A DNA stretch of 64,000 nucleotides from Diplosphaera chodatii (lineage: Eukaryota; Chlorophyta; Trebouxiophyceae; Prasiolales; Stichococcaceae), in assembly GCA_032358165.1 (NCBI GenBank), contig JAALGY010000041.1, positions 2,914,001 through 2,978,000 of the forward strand, given 5' to 3'. The notes under the pieces were generated by a model. The model did no database searches and had not been told where the DNA came from. It saw only the letters and a list, made by a program, of their open reading frames with translations. Both the position numbers and the translations under genes were made by a program. Below are positions 11,099 through 23,046 of the stretch, one piece after another (within the stretch, counting starts at the first letter, position 1; each line of letters starts with the position of its first letter).

Positions 11099-11890
11099 AT
11101 GGTTCGCAGCGGAAGCCTGGTTGCCTCGATCCTCCTCGCGAGCCTGCTTAGCCAATCAGCAGGTGATCAGTCACCGGACATCAATTTGCTGTGGTCGGCC
11201 ATGAGACCAACGAGGAGCCTGAATCAAGCAGACGCGTGCATCCGTCTGGCTGCCTTTCTATTTGAACGAAGACATGACATCCCTGCCATGTGGGCCGTCT
11301 GCCAGCTGTTTTCCTGGAAGATGCAGGGCAGCCAGCAAAGACGCCTGCCAAGGCGCCCGCCAACAATGCTGCTGCATCCAACGTGCCCATCAAGTCTGGC
11401 ACCCCTGCTGAGGGCGGTGCTACCGCCGCTGGTGCCCCTGGTGTGCCGCTGAAGGGTGAGCCAACCCCATCGCCCCCACCGCCCCCGCCACCACCGCCAC
11501 CTGGCAGCCTGCCGTCTAGCCCAAGCCCGGTGTGCTCATGTCTGCAGCTTTCGTCTAGTCGTAGCTGCAAATTTCTCTAACTCATGACGCTACTGCACAG
11601 TGGCTTATTGTCACATGCAGATTGTTCCTGCAACCATCAGGTGCCCGTTGCTTGTGCAGTTCTGTGCACACCACCAATGCTGTGTCATCATGTCTGCCGC
11701 CCCTGCTGGTTCTTTGTTGTGCAGTCACTGCTGATTGTGCCTGTCTTACCTGCAGAATCCCGCAGCCTGCCCTGGCAGCGTCTGCTGCATCACTGATGCC
11801 CTGACGGGGCCAAGCTGCTCTGAGAGCCTGGACTGCTGCGGCAGCAAGACCTGCGACACCACCACAGGCATCTGCGCCACTGTCCTGTGA
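11099..11890 (+). CDS. Small secreted ten-cysteine protein (115 aa, function unknown)
   Basis: The four-exon model is phase-consistent: 11099-11162, 11327-11455, 11621-11640 and 11756-11890 (348 nt, 115 residues plus stop). Exon 1 encodes a signal peptide (MVRSGSLVASILLASLLSQS: basic start, Leu/Ala/Ser core). Exon 2 is a low-complexity Ala/Pro/Lys/Gly linker. Exons 3 and 4 encode a compact domain with ten cysteines in about 50 residues, including two CC pairs (CPGSVCC and SLDCCGSKTC) and a terminal GIC. The spacing is reminiscent of disulfide-knotted peptides or granulin-like modules, but I do not recognise a named family. It is probably exported to the wall or medium. If the second donor (G|GTGAG at 11455) is not used, the frame continues through a run of ten prolines and stops at 11580 without the Cys domain. 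The neighbours (TRM1, amine oxidase) give no functional hint. Confidence 0.65.
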
Positions 11891-12833
11891 GGCGACATTC
11901 CAGCTCAAGAGGCACGTGCAACCAGAGGCATGCTGATCATGCACTTTCAACGAAAAAAGTTGCAATCGTCTTGGTGGGCAGCAGCATGGGGCCTTCGTAA
12001 TTGGGTGCATGTGCGGTTGTGTTCCTGCGCAAGCAGAGGGAGCAACCGTATCCTGTGGTCATGTGCATGTAGGCAGATGACCAAGCAAGGGCAGCTCCTG
12101 CCAGCTAGGTCCTCGACTGGAGAGCGATTCTGCTGCAGCGAGCGATGCGCACTCATGTTGGAAGACCAGGCATGAATCAGAAGAGGTGTGGAGTGCCCGA
12201 TAGAGACCACTCCACCTGACAGGAGTTGATCCACATCCAGCAGAGGTCTATAAGGTAGTGAAGTACACATCGAGACGTTCAGCCTGGCTGTAGCCCACGT
12301 GTGCAAACTTCACCATGGCAGCAAGCCGGCACCTGTATACTCCTGTATGCTGCTTATTCAACTTTCTTCTGAATGGCCTACCGCATGATCAACACTCCCA
12401 CCGCATCATGATGGTCTGCCTGGCGCAGAGATTCGACTTCTATGGTTGCATCACATGCTACATGGCCTGCACTACCGCCGCCTGTCAATATGTAACGACG
12501 ACAAATTGTTTGACAACATACAGCAGCCAATAAGATGATGCTCATCCAGTAGCAATGTCTGACTCATTGGTTGTGCATCCTGACGTCGCTACACCGACAT
12601 GCAAGCTCCGCACCCAAGTTTCAATCTGTGACGATACTGACTGTCCTCCTGTACTCCACCGCTAGCGTTCCACAGCATGTGTTCAGCGACTGTGCAGAAA
12701 TGCTGGCTGGTCCTCCTTTGCTTGCTGTGTTGTACTGAGAACACGCATTGGCCTACACCGACAGTGGCTACAAACCCACAGACACCACGGTTGACCGACG
12801 AGCTGACAGTACTCAAATGCCATGGGGCTGCGT
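11891..12833. other. Convergent intergenic region, Cys-rich gene / copper amine oxidase
   Basis: These 940 bp lie between the stop codons of a plus-strand and a minus-strand gene, so they hold two 3' UTRs. A TGTAA occurs on the plus strand near 12490, about 0.6 kb past the Cys-rich stop. No other feature is seen. Confidence 0.4.
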
Positions 12834-15800
12834 CAGCGCAGAGCCTGCGTTGCGCCATCCACAATGCCCTGTAGCGGGGCGCCGCACTCCGTGATGTTTG
12901 CTATCGGGACATCGTACACCGTGCGGCTTGCCAGCTGGTTGAAGTAGTTGACTGGCCGGATGGCAAAGGACGAGCCGAAGTTGGCCACTGCGCAGCAAAA
13001 TAAGCAGGATGGTCAGGAACCGACCCTGACATCGTCTCCGATCTTTGCGACAGGGCCATCTCAGGCTGATAATTGTTACAGCGCAGACCGAGACTGCCAC
13101 GCCAAGGTCCTCAGCACATCAGCTGGAGCCTGGAGGTTATCTGCATCAGCTTCTCACCGATGGGGATGTCCTCCGAGCGGGGCACATGCTGCACCCCCAG
13201 CTGCACCCAGCCCACCAGGTCTTGGGCTGCCAGCGGCTCGCCTGCACATGAGCATATCACGCGCCATGAATTCATGCGGACCAGCAACTGGAGGCAGCGA
13301 TGTGGCCGCAGCATTGTCCGCAGCAAGACGGGCCAGCTGGAAAGATAACGCCGCTGCAGCAAGGTTTCGGTTGTTGGTCAGCAGTCCAGTGGCACTGCCT
13401 TCGTTGTTGGTACAACGTCTATGGCTGCGCTAATTGCACACGGCGCACCGTCGATGTACTTGTCCAGGGAGACGTAGGGGTGCTGCGGCTGGTAGACGTC
13501 AAAGCGGGAGGCGCTGCTGGCCGGCTCGTCGTCGTGCTGCACCGTCACCGCCAGGTTGTACTGCACAGCCGTGTGCAGCAAGGGCTTGCAGTCGGGAGCG
13601 TCATGGTGTATTCTATGACAAACGATCCATTGCTACGTATGTGTTGGTCTCCATGATGTGCGGTTGCACGTCTGCCACTGAGCCACCATCTTGCGGCTTG
13701 ACGCCTACACATAGAGTTTTATGCATGATGCAGACCGTGGATGAGCTGAGTAGGTTGGCGACACGATGTATTCCTTGACCCTCCAATCACCTTGGTCCAT
13801 GCAGCGGCGCCCAGCAGTGGATGATCGTCTGGTAGCAGCTGCTCTGCCGGGATGCCTGCCAGCAATTTGGAAAAGTCGCTTGTGTTCCACACGAGACACT
13901 CGGTGAGAAGATGCTTGAGGATCGTGCATGCCACTTATGACGATGCGTCCTTAAGATCAGCACGCGCACCTACTGGTACGATCGCATAGCTGCGGGTCTG
14001 GCCCCATGAGTTGGTCTCGTTGGATAGAAACAGCCATGTGGCCGGCTGGCTGAAATTCACCCGCAGGCCCACTTCCTGCGGAACCTCTGTGACCTGCAGA
14101 CGTGCACATGTTGGCAGGGTTTGCGCGTCTTCAGGCAGGACAGCAAGCGATCTGCAGGTGTGTACACACCATGACACTAGGCATATTCAGAGGTTGCCAG
14201 CCGACATGCTGTTCAGGCCATTGGGGGCAGCAAAACGTGACCTGCAGGTATTTGATGATGTCTGGCAGGTTGGCAAGCCATGGCGGCTGCCGCGGCGGCG
14301 CGCTGGTTGCCTGACCAGGCCGCGCGGGGCTCTTTCCGCCGCTGGCGATGGCATCGGCATAGCTGCCCACCTTGACGGCCTGTGCGCACGAGCGACACTG
14401 CGACTTTGATTAAACAAGGTCAGCGTGTCTGCAGCAGGCGTATGGCAGCTCGAAAAAGTTTCGGATGCACATTCAACACGCACATGCCTGTGCTGACAGA
14501 CTTACTTGAGTGGCAAAGCTGTTGCTGGTGCCCAGCACATCCATATCCACCTTCCACCCTGCAGCCAGTGGGCGGGTCGCGTCAGCTGGAGCATGCGCGT
14601 ACGGTCGACGTGATGTGGCCGACGAAGAGCAGATGTGGTCACGCATGTGCATGGTGCACCATCCTGCTGACTGGCTGCGGCTGTACACCTGTCAGATGGT
14701 CATGCAGGTTGGCGAGCACATTCCGCTGCACCACCGTGCCGAAGGGCAGGCTGGCGTTCGTCTGCGGGAACTGCCACCACTCTGCACGGAGCACACGCAT
14801 GCACCTGTGCCGGCCGGAACGTGCCATGAGCAGCAGCAAATGAGGTGTGCACACGCATGTGCACCACCTCAAACGAACGTACCTGTCTCCATGTAGCCCG
14901 CTGCTGCCAGGCCGACCTTGATGCTGCCGTCCAGCCCAAGCCTGCAGCGGCGGTAGGATACGGATACTGCAGGTAGCCTTCGGATGGCATGCAGTCATGT
15001 ATCGTGCAGCCACCGCACCAGATGACAGCAGCTGATTTGGAATTTGGGGCATTTGCAAGCAACCCCGCTTGTCACCTGATATCGAAGATGTAGTCGTAAT
15101 TGGACACAGTGGCAACAGCCCGGACCACCAGCTCCACTGCACGCGCCGATGTAATCAGGTTGCTGGCTGCAGCCACAGCTGCAGGACGTCAGGTTTACAG
15201 GCACACGCAGGTGTTTCAATGATCTTGCCCTGGCAGAGGTTGTCGCACACCAACGAAGGTTGTCATGCAACGCAGTGTCTGCCCCAGCGCGATGGTTGCT
15301 GCCAACAACCGGGAAACTGAGTCAGTAAGAAGCCTTACTGGTGTCGCGGTGGCGCCACGCCGTTGTGGACAGGTCGTCCTCGAAGATGCAGAGTGCGTCC
15401 GACACCGACCCTGTGGTTGCCGCGCTCAGCGCCGCGGCCACGTCCACAAAGACAGCATGGTTGGGACAGTCCTGCAGACGACCTAGGCGGCCATTGCTTC
15501 CGCACCAGCCAAGCAACGGTGGTGTCATCACGCACAGCGATTTGCAGATAGAGTGTCAAACCCCACAGAGGCCACGCAGCGCCACAATGCAAGAAAGTGC
15601 GCGTGCACGTCCAAGCTCTACCTGACCAACTGCCAGGGGCCCGAAGTTGAGGCCGATGCCATATGCGCTGTCAAAGAAGTATGTGTTCCCGGCTCCTATG
15701 CCGGCAGAAACCTCTTCCGGTTGGCACTACGCACGATGTGCTCTGGGTGACCAAAAGCAGCACATTTGCATAGTACGACTCGTAGACACATGCTACTCGT

Positions 15801-18800
15801 ATGCTACTCGTAGACACATGCTACACTGGTAGCCAACTGCTGCTGCAAGCATTGAGAGGGCTTGGTCATCACATCCTCACCGCCGTAGCCGTTGTAGCTG
15901 ACATACATTTCCTGTGTAGCCAGCTCATATACGATGCGCTGGCCCCTGAAGCGCAGGTCGTGCAGCGACATCCCGCGCACCTGAGCACAGCATCCGACCT
16001 TTGCATAGGACTTTGTCAATCCGCCTACCCACTTTTGCTGACCTGGCACCCAAATGTGGCCAAGGAGCCTGTACGTCCGGCGCAAGTTCGCAGCATATGC
16101 CCTCAGATATGAAGATGGTGACGCACCGCATCCACTGTGACGTGGCCCGTCCACTCGAGCCAACTGAACTGGGTTCCAGTGCCTGCAGCCGACACAACCG
16201 GCCGGCATCAGTCGAAGTTCCACGATGCACACCAGCACCTTGCACATCACTACCCGAGTGCAATCTCTCTGCTGCTGCCAGCATAGACAAATGCATATGC
16301 CAGCGGCAGCAAACAATATTCAAGCGAGCAGGGGAGGAACACCCATAGCGAGAGCAGTATCAGCTTTGGGCATACTGTCTGGGGCTGGAGTGACGCTGAT
16401 GCGGGACCCCTGGGGCATGTACGACCGGCAGGAGGCTCTGCCGCTCACATTGTTGGCCGCCACCCCAGCATCCTGCACAAGTACACTTGACATCCAGACA
16501 TTCTTGGCTTACATGGTAGCACCTGCAGGGTGCTGCTGCAACTGCTGCAACCCTACAAGGCGCGTTGGATCAGCAGGTTGATGGCTCGTTGCTGCAGGGT
16601 GTCCGGCAACAGACTCTGCTGCAGTGCACCTGGAGCTGTAGGCCACCATTGGCGACAGCAGGAGGCGCGTTCGTGCCACTATTGTTGGCTGCCTGTGGTG
16701 CCTTGAAAGGCGCGTTGGTGGACCAGTCGATTGCTGAGGGGTTGTCATTGAAGGGCACGGGCAACAAGCAGATGGCCAGCTGGCCCTGCTGGAATGCCGC
16801 CAGCAGACTTGCAGCCGAAGGGAATGGCCCCTGCAGAGCACACTGTCCTGTGAAACCCTGAACACAATCAGGGTGATCACTTTGGGGATGGCACGCTTGA
16901 GATGCCTATCGAGCAGACTGTGCCACTCTGGTGGGTGTGGCGCTGTTGGGGTTGCACCTGTTGGCAGTACACGAAGTTGAAGGTGCGCCATTGATTGATG
17001 TCGGGTGACGACTCATCCAGGGAGAACGTCAGTGGCAGATTGAACAGGTTGGACTCCTGTGCAGCACATCAAGCAGGGACTTTGTCTCGGGGCAGCAGCG
17101 GGTGCATCCACGGCGTCATGCACGCATGTGCTGGCAGCCCCGACGTGTGGTGTATTCATCACCCATTAGCTTGACACCTTGCATATTCCTGACAGTAAGC
17201 GATAAAACGTACGTCACCATTGCCGGCGTTCAGGAACCAGCGAATGGTGGTCAACCGCTGGCTCGCATTCGAAGTGAGCGCGGGCGAGGGCAGGAAGTAG
17301 AATGCGTTGCCGCTGCTTGCGCACTCCCCGCTGTTGGGGCTGCCGCCAGCTGGGTAGCCATAGCAGAGGGCCGTGCCGGTGATGTTGCGGAAGATCGCAC
17401 GCAGCTCGTATGCTGCCTGCATAAGTGCAGGCTACATGCTATCTCCTGACGCTCCGTCTTCGATGTACCACAGATGGTCAGTATGACACCTGATAGTACT
17501 GGCAGAGTTCATGCCATGAGGCAAAGGCCTGTTAGCATGGCTAAATGGCTCCGACATACTCACTGGTGCAATCACAGTGTCTGCCCAGACGGGCGACTGC
17601 GGGTGCTTGATCCAGGGCACCTGCCCCGGCGCCGTCATCGGCGTGGCATAGGCGGTGCCGTTTGCCGTGCCCAGTAGCACTTCAACTGGCCCCACCTGGA
17701 GGCAAGGTGAGTCAGAAACTTCATTGAGATGTATCTTGCAGCGGCTTAGGATGACGAGCATCAACAGGATGCACAGCTATTCCACTGGTATGGGACAAGT
17801 GCAATGCATGCGCTTTGCTCAAAGTGTGCTGCAAGAGCGCCGGACCTGGTAGTCCATGCAATCGGGCGGGCTCCTGGACCCGCGCACGACTGTGACCCTG
17901 CCATAGCGCTGCGGCTTGGGGCCGCTGCCGTCCAGGTACGCCAGCGCCGCCGCCTTGGGCGGCTGCAGGAAGTCGACGAGCGCCAGCCAGTCCTGGTCTG
18001 GCTGCGGTGCGTGGGAGCAGCGTGTCACAGCTGGCGATGTGAGCTCATTGCATGTGCTCGAATTGTGCTTACAGACGGAGCTTGCTTGTGATGCAGCATG
18101 CAATATGGGCGAATGAAGCAGGCGCACTGTAGTTCCGGGGGTCAGGTGCAGCGCCCGGGTCTGCATCCAACAGACGCACCTTCATGCATCTGTGCAGTGC
18201 CGGGAGCCTAGTATGAATTTACCTGTGACGGCCATCACCCCACAGACACTCACCGCCTCTGATGAGATGGCGTTGACCTCGGCTGTGCTCAGCCTGCGCT
18301 GCCAGCACAGCATGGTGAGTGCTGACGTTCCACGTCGGATGGCGCAGCCACTGACTGCTGCGCCACCAACCTCACTGGCAGGCATGTGGCATTGGGAGCA
18401 CAGCTTGCGCACTGGTTGAAGATGAAGTCCTTGGGGGCTGTTGCTCCCAGTGTCTGCACTGGGTTGGGCGTGGGGCACTGCTGCAGGGGTGTGCCAGCAT
18501 CTGATGGAGGTGTGCTGCCTGGTCTGGGCGTGCCAAACTGCTGCGCTGTCGCCTGTCCAGCTGGGGCGCTCTGCTGCAGCCGCCGCGGCGCTGTGGGTTG
18601 GAATGCAGTCCCGGCAACGCTGCGCAGCAGCACCCTGCCATCTCTGCCTGCCCCTGCACAATATCACCCTTGGATCATGGAGGTCGTGAAAAGAGTATTG
18701 TGGTGCAGGAGATGGAACTCGCCAGATCGCTGCTGGATCTTCAAGAGAACCAGGCAGAGTCACAGCTGTGTGCTACGCGTTGTTGCCACGTGTACCATGG

Positions 18801-19035
18801 CTCACCTGCGGTGCCCGCATCGGCAGACGCTGGAGCCGACCTGTAGGGAGACAACAGTAGAGTGTCCTCAGGCTCTCGTCGAAAGGCATGAAGGTGCACC
18901 CATCACGACATACAGTGCACTCTCAGATGTGCTGTGTGCCGAGTCAGCAATGTGCAGCCGTCGTTCGGGCACACACCTGACGCCAGCCGCCAGCAGCACC
19001 AAGGCCAGCAGCAGTGAACAGCTGGGCCTTGCCAT
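12834..19035 (-). CDS. Copper-containing primary amine oxidase (topaquinone enzyme), secreted type
   Basis: The enzyme oxidises primary amines to aldehydes with release of ammonia and H2O2. About 20 exons read from 19035 down to 12834. The signal peptide MARPSCSLLLALVLLAAGVR ends at a donor near 18977; upstream in-frame ATGs at 19041 and 19059 are alternatives. Recognisable segments in order: LSTAEVNAISSEA (about 18280); a substrate-channel domain around 17980; DLRFRGQRIVYELATQEMYV (about 15960); CPNHAVFVDVAAALSAAT with ALCIFEDD ... WRH (about 15400); the cofactor site TVSNYDYIFD (about 15080-15110), matching T-x-x-N-Y-D/E with the Tyr that becomes topaquinone; LDGSIKVGLAAAGYMETG; NLHDHLTG, the H-x-H copper ligands (about 14700); WKVDMDVLGTSNSF (about 14560); NLAVTVQHDDEP (about 13550); DLVGWVQLGVQHVPRSEDIP (about 13190), which holds the third copper His; and a C-terminus containing FAIRPVNYFNQLASRTVYD. 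The C-terminal HVPRSEDIP and DEPASSA signatures resemble animal-type amine oxidases. It is head-to-head with an aldehyde dehydrogenase. Some exons near 16.5-16.9 kb are uncertain. Confidence 0.9.
15778..15824. repeat. Short tandem duplication in an amine oxidase intron
   Basis: A 19 bp unit (ACTCGTAGACACATGCTAC) occurs at 15778-15796 and again at 15806-15824, a period of 28 bp. It lies in non-coding sequence between amine oxidase exons. Confidence 0.75.
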
Positions 19036-19059
19036 GGTCATCAGTAGAAATAGCAACAC

Positions 19060-19377
19060 ACCTCACTCAACTGCCCGAGGTTGTGAACTCATGGGGAGGT
19101 CGTGGCCGATCTTGTTGTCATCCATGAACCTACGATCTGCTGCATCCAGATGCAGGCAGCTGCCGGGTGTGCAGCAGGTGGCATGACAAGAGCGGCTCCT
19201 TAGATCGTCTCGATCCGAATAAATGTGCCTGACCGGCAACCCTCAAGACTTCTCGGGACTGCTAAGCAAGTACGTATTGCTGCTGTAGAAGCCCCGCTTA
19301 TATATCTTACGGCGGTCCTGTCTGTGAGCATTAAATATTCACCACCTCACTCCTGCCAGTCTCCGGTGTGCGTGGTG
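19060..19377. promoter_or_regulatory. Shared divergent promoter, amine oxidase / aldehyde dehydrogenase A
   Basis: Only about 340 bp separate the amine oxidase start (19035) from the ALDH-A start (19378), so both promoters must lie here or overlap. A TATATAT at 19299-19305 sits about 75 bp upstream of the ALDH-A ATG and could be its TATA box. No matching element is obvious for the other direction. Co-regulation is an inference from the geometry. Confidence 0.5.
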
Positions 19378-22300
19378 ATGTCAGAACCACACGGTGGTCC
19401 AGCTGCCATGGAGGCTTTAAGGGCGTCTGACATACTGGCCAAGACACCTCGGCAGGTGCACAGCTCGCTGAGCAGGCAGTGTGTTGTAAGTTGCGCCATT
19501 ATGTGAAGCCTTGCCCCTGTAACTGCACGGAACTGACAGACTAGAAGATCAGCTCTCGTGTTCAACATCAAGCTTGCTGTTCGAACACCTCCTTCTTCGC
19601 TCTCTCCAGCTCTTCGTCGACGGCAAGTTTGTGGATGCGCATGGCGGTGCCACAACGGCTACAGTGAATCCCCACACTGGCAAGCCTGTGGCCAATGTCG
19701 CCGCAGCGCAGGCCGCAGACGTGGATGCAGCCGTGTGCGCGGCGCGGCAGGCGTATGACAGCGGACCCTGGCCGCGCATGACCGGCAAGGTGCACCTGCC
19801 ACCTGTTGCGCTTCCAGCAGCTGAGCCAACCTGACGCCTGGCAGAACTGCTTGACAGGCGTGCAAGCTATGTACTGGACATCCAGCACCCGTCCACACAC
19901 GAAAGCATGCCACGCTTGAACTACAGGAGCGGGCGCTCAGACTCCGCAAATGGGCCGACAAGATGCGGCTGTACGAGCCTGAGATTGCGCTGCTGAAGAG
20001 CGTGGTAAGATGTGATGCACAAGCACCCGCCATCAACCAGCTGTCTGCGCATGTCTGCATGGCAAACAAACTTCTGCTGCGCATTGCAGAAGCCAAGCGA
20101 TCACGTGTGGGGTCCCTGCTGTTTTAGGACGTGGGCAAGCCGTTGGCTGTTGCTAAGCACATGGACGTGCCTTTTGCTATCGGCATCGTCGAGTACTATG
20201 CTGGGTGGGCGGACGGCAAGATCTGCGGAGAGACGGTGAACCCTCTCGCCTCAAGCGTCATGGGGCACATTATGCTCATCGCACGCATGCTGGCACCACT
20301 GTATAGCATGAGGAGGGCTATGTGACATGAAATCGAGCTGTGTGGTGCCCAGCCGCTTCAGCAGTAAGGCAATGGATCGAGCAGGTGCCATTGGGCGTGC
20401 CAGATGCCTGGGGCTACACCCTGCACGAGCCGCGCGGCGTCTGCGGCGCAATCATCCCCTGGAGTGAGCCCCTTGCCGCGGGGGTGGTGCCTTGCTCAAA
20501 TTCTTCGCATGGTGTGGTCAAGTACATATGCCCATGAGGCTTGACCCTGTTGTTGGCCCTTGCCTGCAGGCTTTCCTCTGGTCGACCTCGTGGTCAAGGT
20601 GGGGCCCTGTTGTGTGGATGCTTCGACTTATTGCAAGTGCCACCTGAGTATGACGGAGGGCTGATGCTGCAGGTGGCCCCTGCTCTTGCAGCCGGCTGCA
20701 CGACGGTTGTCAAGGTCAGCGCAACTCCTTGCGCATCATCACCTCCACCACACCTTCAATGTACATCAAGGGCGCCAGCTGATGCAGCCGTCGAGTCTGT
20801 TTGGTCATCATCGGCTGCAGGTTTCAGATGAGACCCCCTTGAGCGCGTTTTACATGGTGCGTCTCAGCACTGCACATGCGGGTGTCTGCACACAGAGGTC
20901 CCACTCTAACATCAGTTCAAAGTGACGGGATGTCAGGCGACCAGCACATATGTGCAGGCGGAGCTGTGCTTGCTGGCCGACGTTCCGGATGGTGTGGTCA
21001 ACCTGATCCCTGGCAGCGGTGATGTTGCGGGCGCCGCCCTTGCCGCGCACCCCGGCATTGATCACGTGAGACCAGCTTAGCAGGCTTCAATGCTACGTAA
21101 AGCCAATGGTTGCAAACAACCTGTGCACACAAGTGATCACGATGGAGGTGCAAAGCCTGGCACACCGGCCGCACGAGCGCATCTGGGCATACGACACCCT
21201 GCTTTGTGCCGGCGCCACCACGCTGAAGGACCAGAAAGCTGATGACCGCTGGGTCCCGGCTGCAGCTGAGCTTTACTGGGTCCACTGAGGTCGGGAAGCT
21301 CGTTGCGGCGGCGACGGCACGCAACGTGGTGCCGTGCACCCTGGAGCTGGTGAGGGCTGTGGCAGCGTACCAGCAGACTGCTTAACTTGAGTCCACAACA
21401 GCGTGGCCGCCTCGGATACATCTGATTTTCCAGCCTGCAGCATGTTGCTCGACAAGCTCAGCATGATGTTTGGTGCATGCTCCATGCTTCAGGGTGGCAA
21501 GTCGCCGCTCGTCGTGTGGAAGGATGTCAACATCGATGAGGCAGTGGAGGTGTCACACAATGCAGCCACATTCAACACAGGTGCCTGTTCTGCCACAGCG
21601 AGGCTATGATGCCCTGCATACAACTGAGCGCTGGGCACTGTTAATGTGACTATCAGACCCTTGCAAGGGGAGTTGCTCAGACATTTGATGGTCATGCACC
21701 ATGGAGAATGCAGCACCTACCCTGGCTCTGAGGTCCCTTCGGACGGACGTACAGGACAGTGCTGTAATGCTGCTAGTTGGACCTTTGTGCACAAGGTGTG
21801 CAGTCTGTGGTGCATCGTCTCGTCCGAGCTTGGCGCGTGCCCGTTACTACAAGCTGCTGCAGCACTGGCCTTGCCAAGCATCCTTGGAAATGCACCCTCA
21901 AGAGTATGATTGACCCTGGATGCTCCTGCAACGCTGCAGGATATCTACGACGAGTTCGTGACCAGAGCGACCGCCCGTGCACGATCTGCAAAGATTGGCG
22001 ACCCGCTCGATGCCAACACCGAGCTGGGTCCGCAGGTGGTGCCCCAACCGGTCGATGCCGCAAACGGCATCCATGTCAGGTCCCTGACCTGCGTCATGAT
22101 GCATGGCCGCCTGCTGAAGCAGTCTGATGTGCGTGATGTGCCGTGCGCAGGCCAGTGAGACGGCGCTGAAGAAGACACTGGGCTACATCGATGGTGCAAT
22201 AAAGGACGGCGCCACTCTGCAAACAGGAGAGCTGCAGGAGGCAACACGACTGGTGTCAGGCTGCTGTGCCGGCAACATTGCCCACAGGTTGTTGCAGTGA

Positions 22301-22765
22301 GTAGGCAGCACGTGGGTGCTCTCTCGTTCGCCATGAAACATGCTTATAATGCTGTGGGGCTCAGGTGGGAAGCGCGTAGGGGAGGCGGGTGACGCGCTGG
22401 AGCCTGCAGTATTCAGCGGCGTGCGCGACGACATGCCGCTGGCACAGGAGGAGGTGTTCGGCCCGGTGCACACCATCATGACGCCCTACAGCACGCTGGA
22501 CGAGGTCATCGCGCGTGCCAATGCGACACCTTATGGCCTGGCAGCAGGCGTGCTTGCAAAGGACATCGATGTCATCAATACTCTGACAAGATCGCTCAAG
22601 TGCGGCACTGTATGGGTCAACACCTTCGGCAGTCAAGACGTGGCCATGCCCTTTGGAGGCTATAAGCATTCAAGCATCGGCCGCGAGAGGGGACCCTACG
22701 GCCTGGAACCCTACATCAACGTGAAGGCTGTCTATGCTCCCCTCGCATTCCCGCCATGGCTCTGA
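19378..22765 (+). CDS. NAD(P)-dependent aldehyde dehydrogenase (ALDH-A), intron-rich
   Basis: Exon 1 (19378-19455) encodes 26 residues ending TPRQ; exon 2 (19610-19789) begins [20 protein letters not shown] and ends WPRMTGK. Then follow [13 protein letters not shown] (19927-20004), [16 protein letters not shown] ... YYAGWADG (about 20129), [19 protein letters not shown] (about 20405), [24 protein letters not shown] (about 20672), [51 protein letters not shown] (about 21276), [20 protein letters not shown], the catalytic-Cys exon [14 protein letters not shown] (about 21750), and a long last coding stretch with [26 protein letters not shown] and [16 protein letters not shown], ending at 22765. 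This covers the full ALDH fold. The general-base Glu (LELGG) and catalytic Cys are present, but the Asn of the usual WNFP motif is read as Ser (WSFP) across the splice junction. No long transit peptide is seen, so it is probably cytosolic. The divergent amine oxidase suggests amine-derived aldehydes as substrates. Confidence 0.88.
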
Positions 22766-23046
22766 CTTCATGAGACGCCCGTGAACAGCAGGATGACGAA
22801 GTATCAGACTGTGGAAGAGTCGAACAGGAGGATGTTTGCAGCTCCAAGACAATCATGCTCGACGAGGTCCACGTTGCACGTAGCATATGAGCAGCTATTG
22901 TAGCAAATGGATCGTGTCTGCCTTTGTTGAAGAAGGTCATCATGTACCAGAAAACACATAAGACCCTCCGGCTTCCGGTGCGCTGCAGCCAATGCGGTTT
23001 TCAGAACCTCTCGCTACGAGGCCGCCAAAGAAACCTGCACGCAAGG

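Noticed and set aside
22766..23046. Possible extra exon downstream of ALDH-A
   Set aside because: ALDH-A already ends with the complete C-terminal motif set at 22765. The following frames show no ALDH resemblance.
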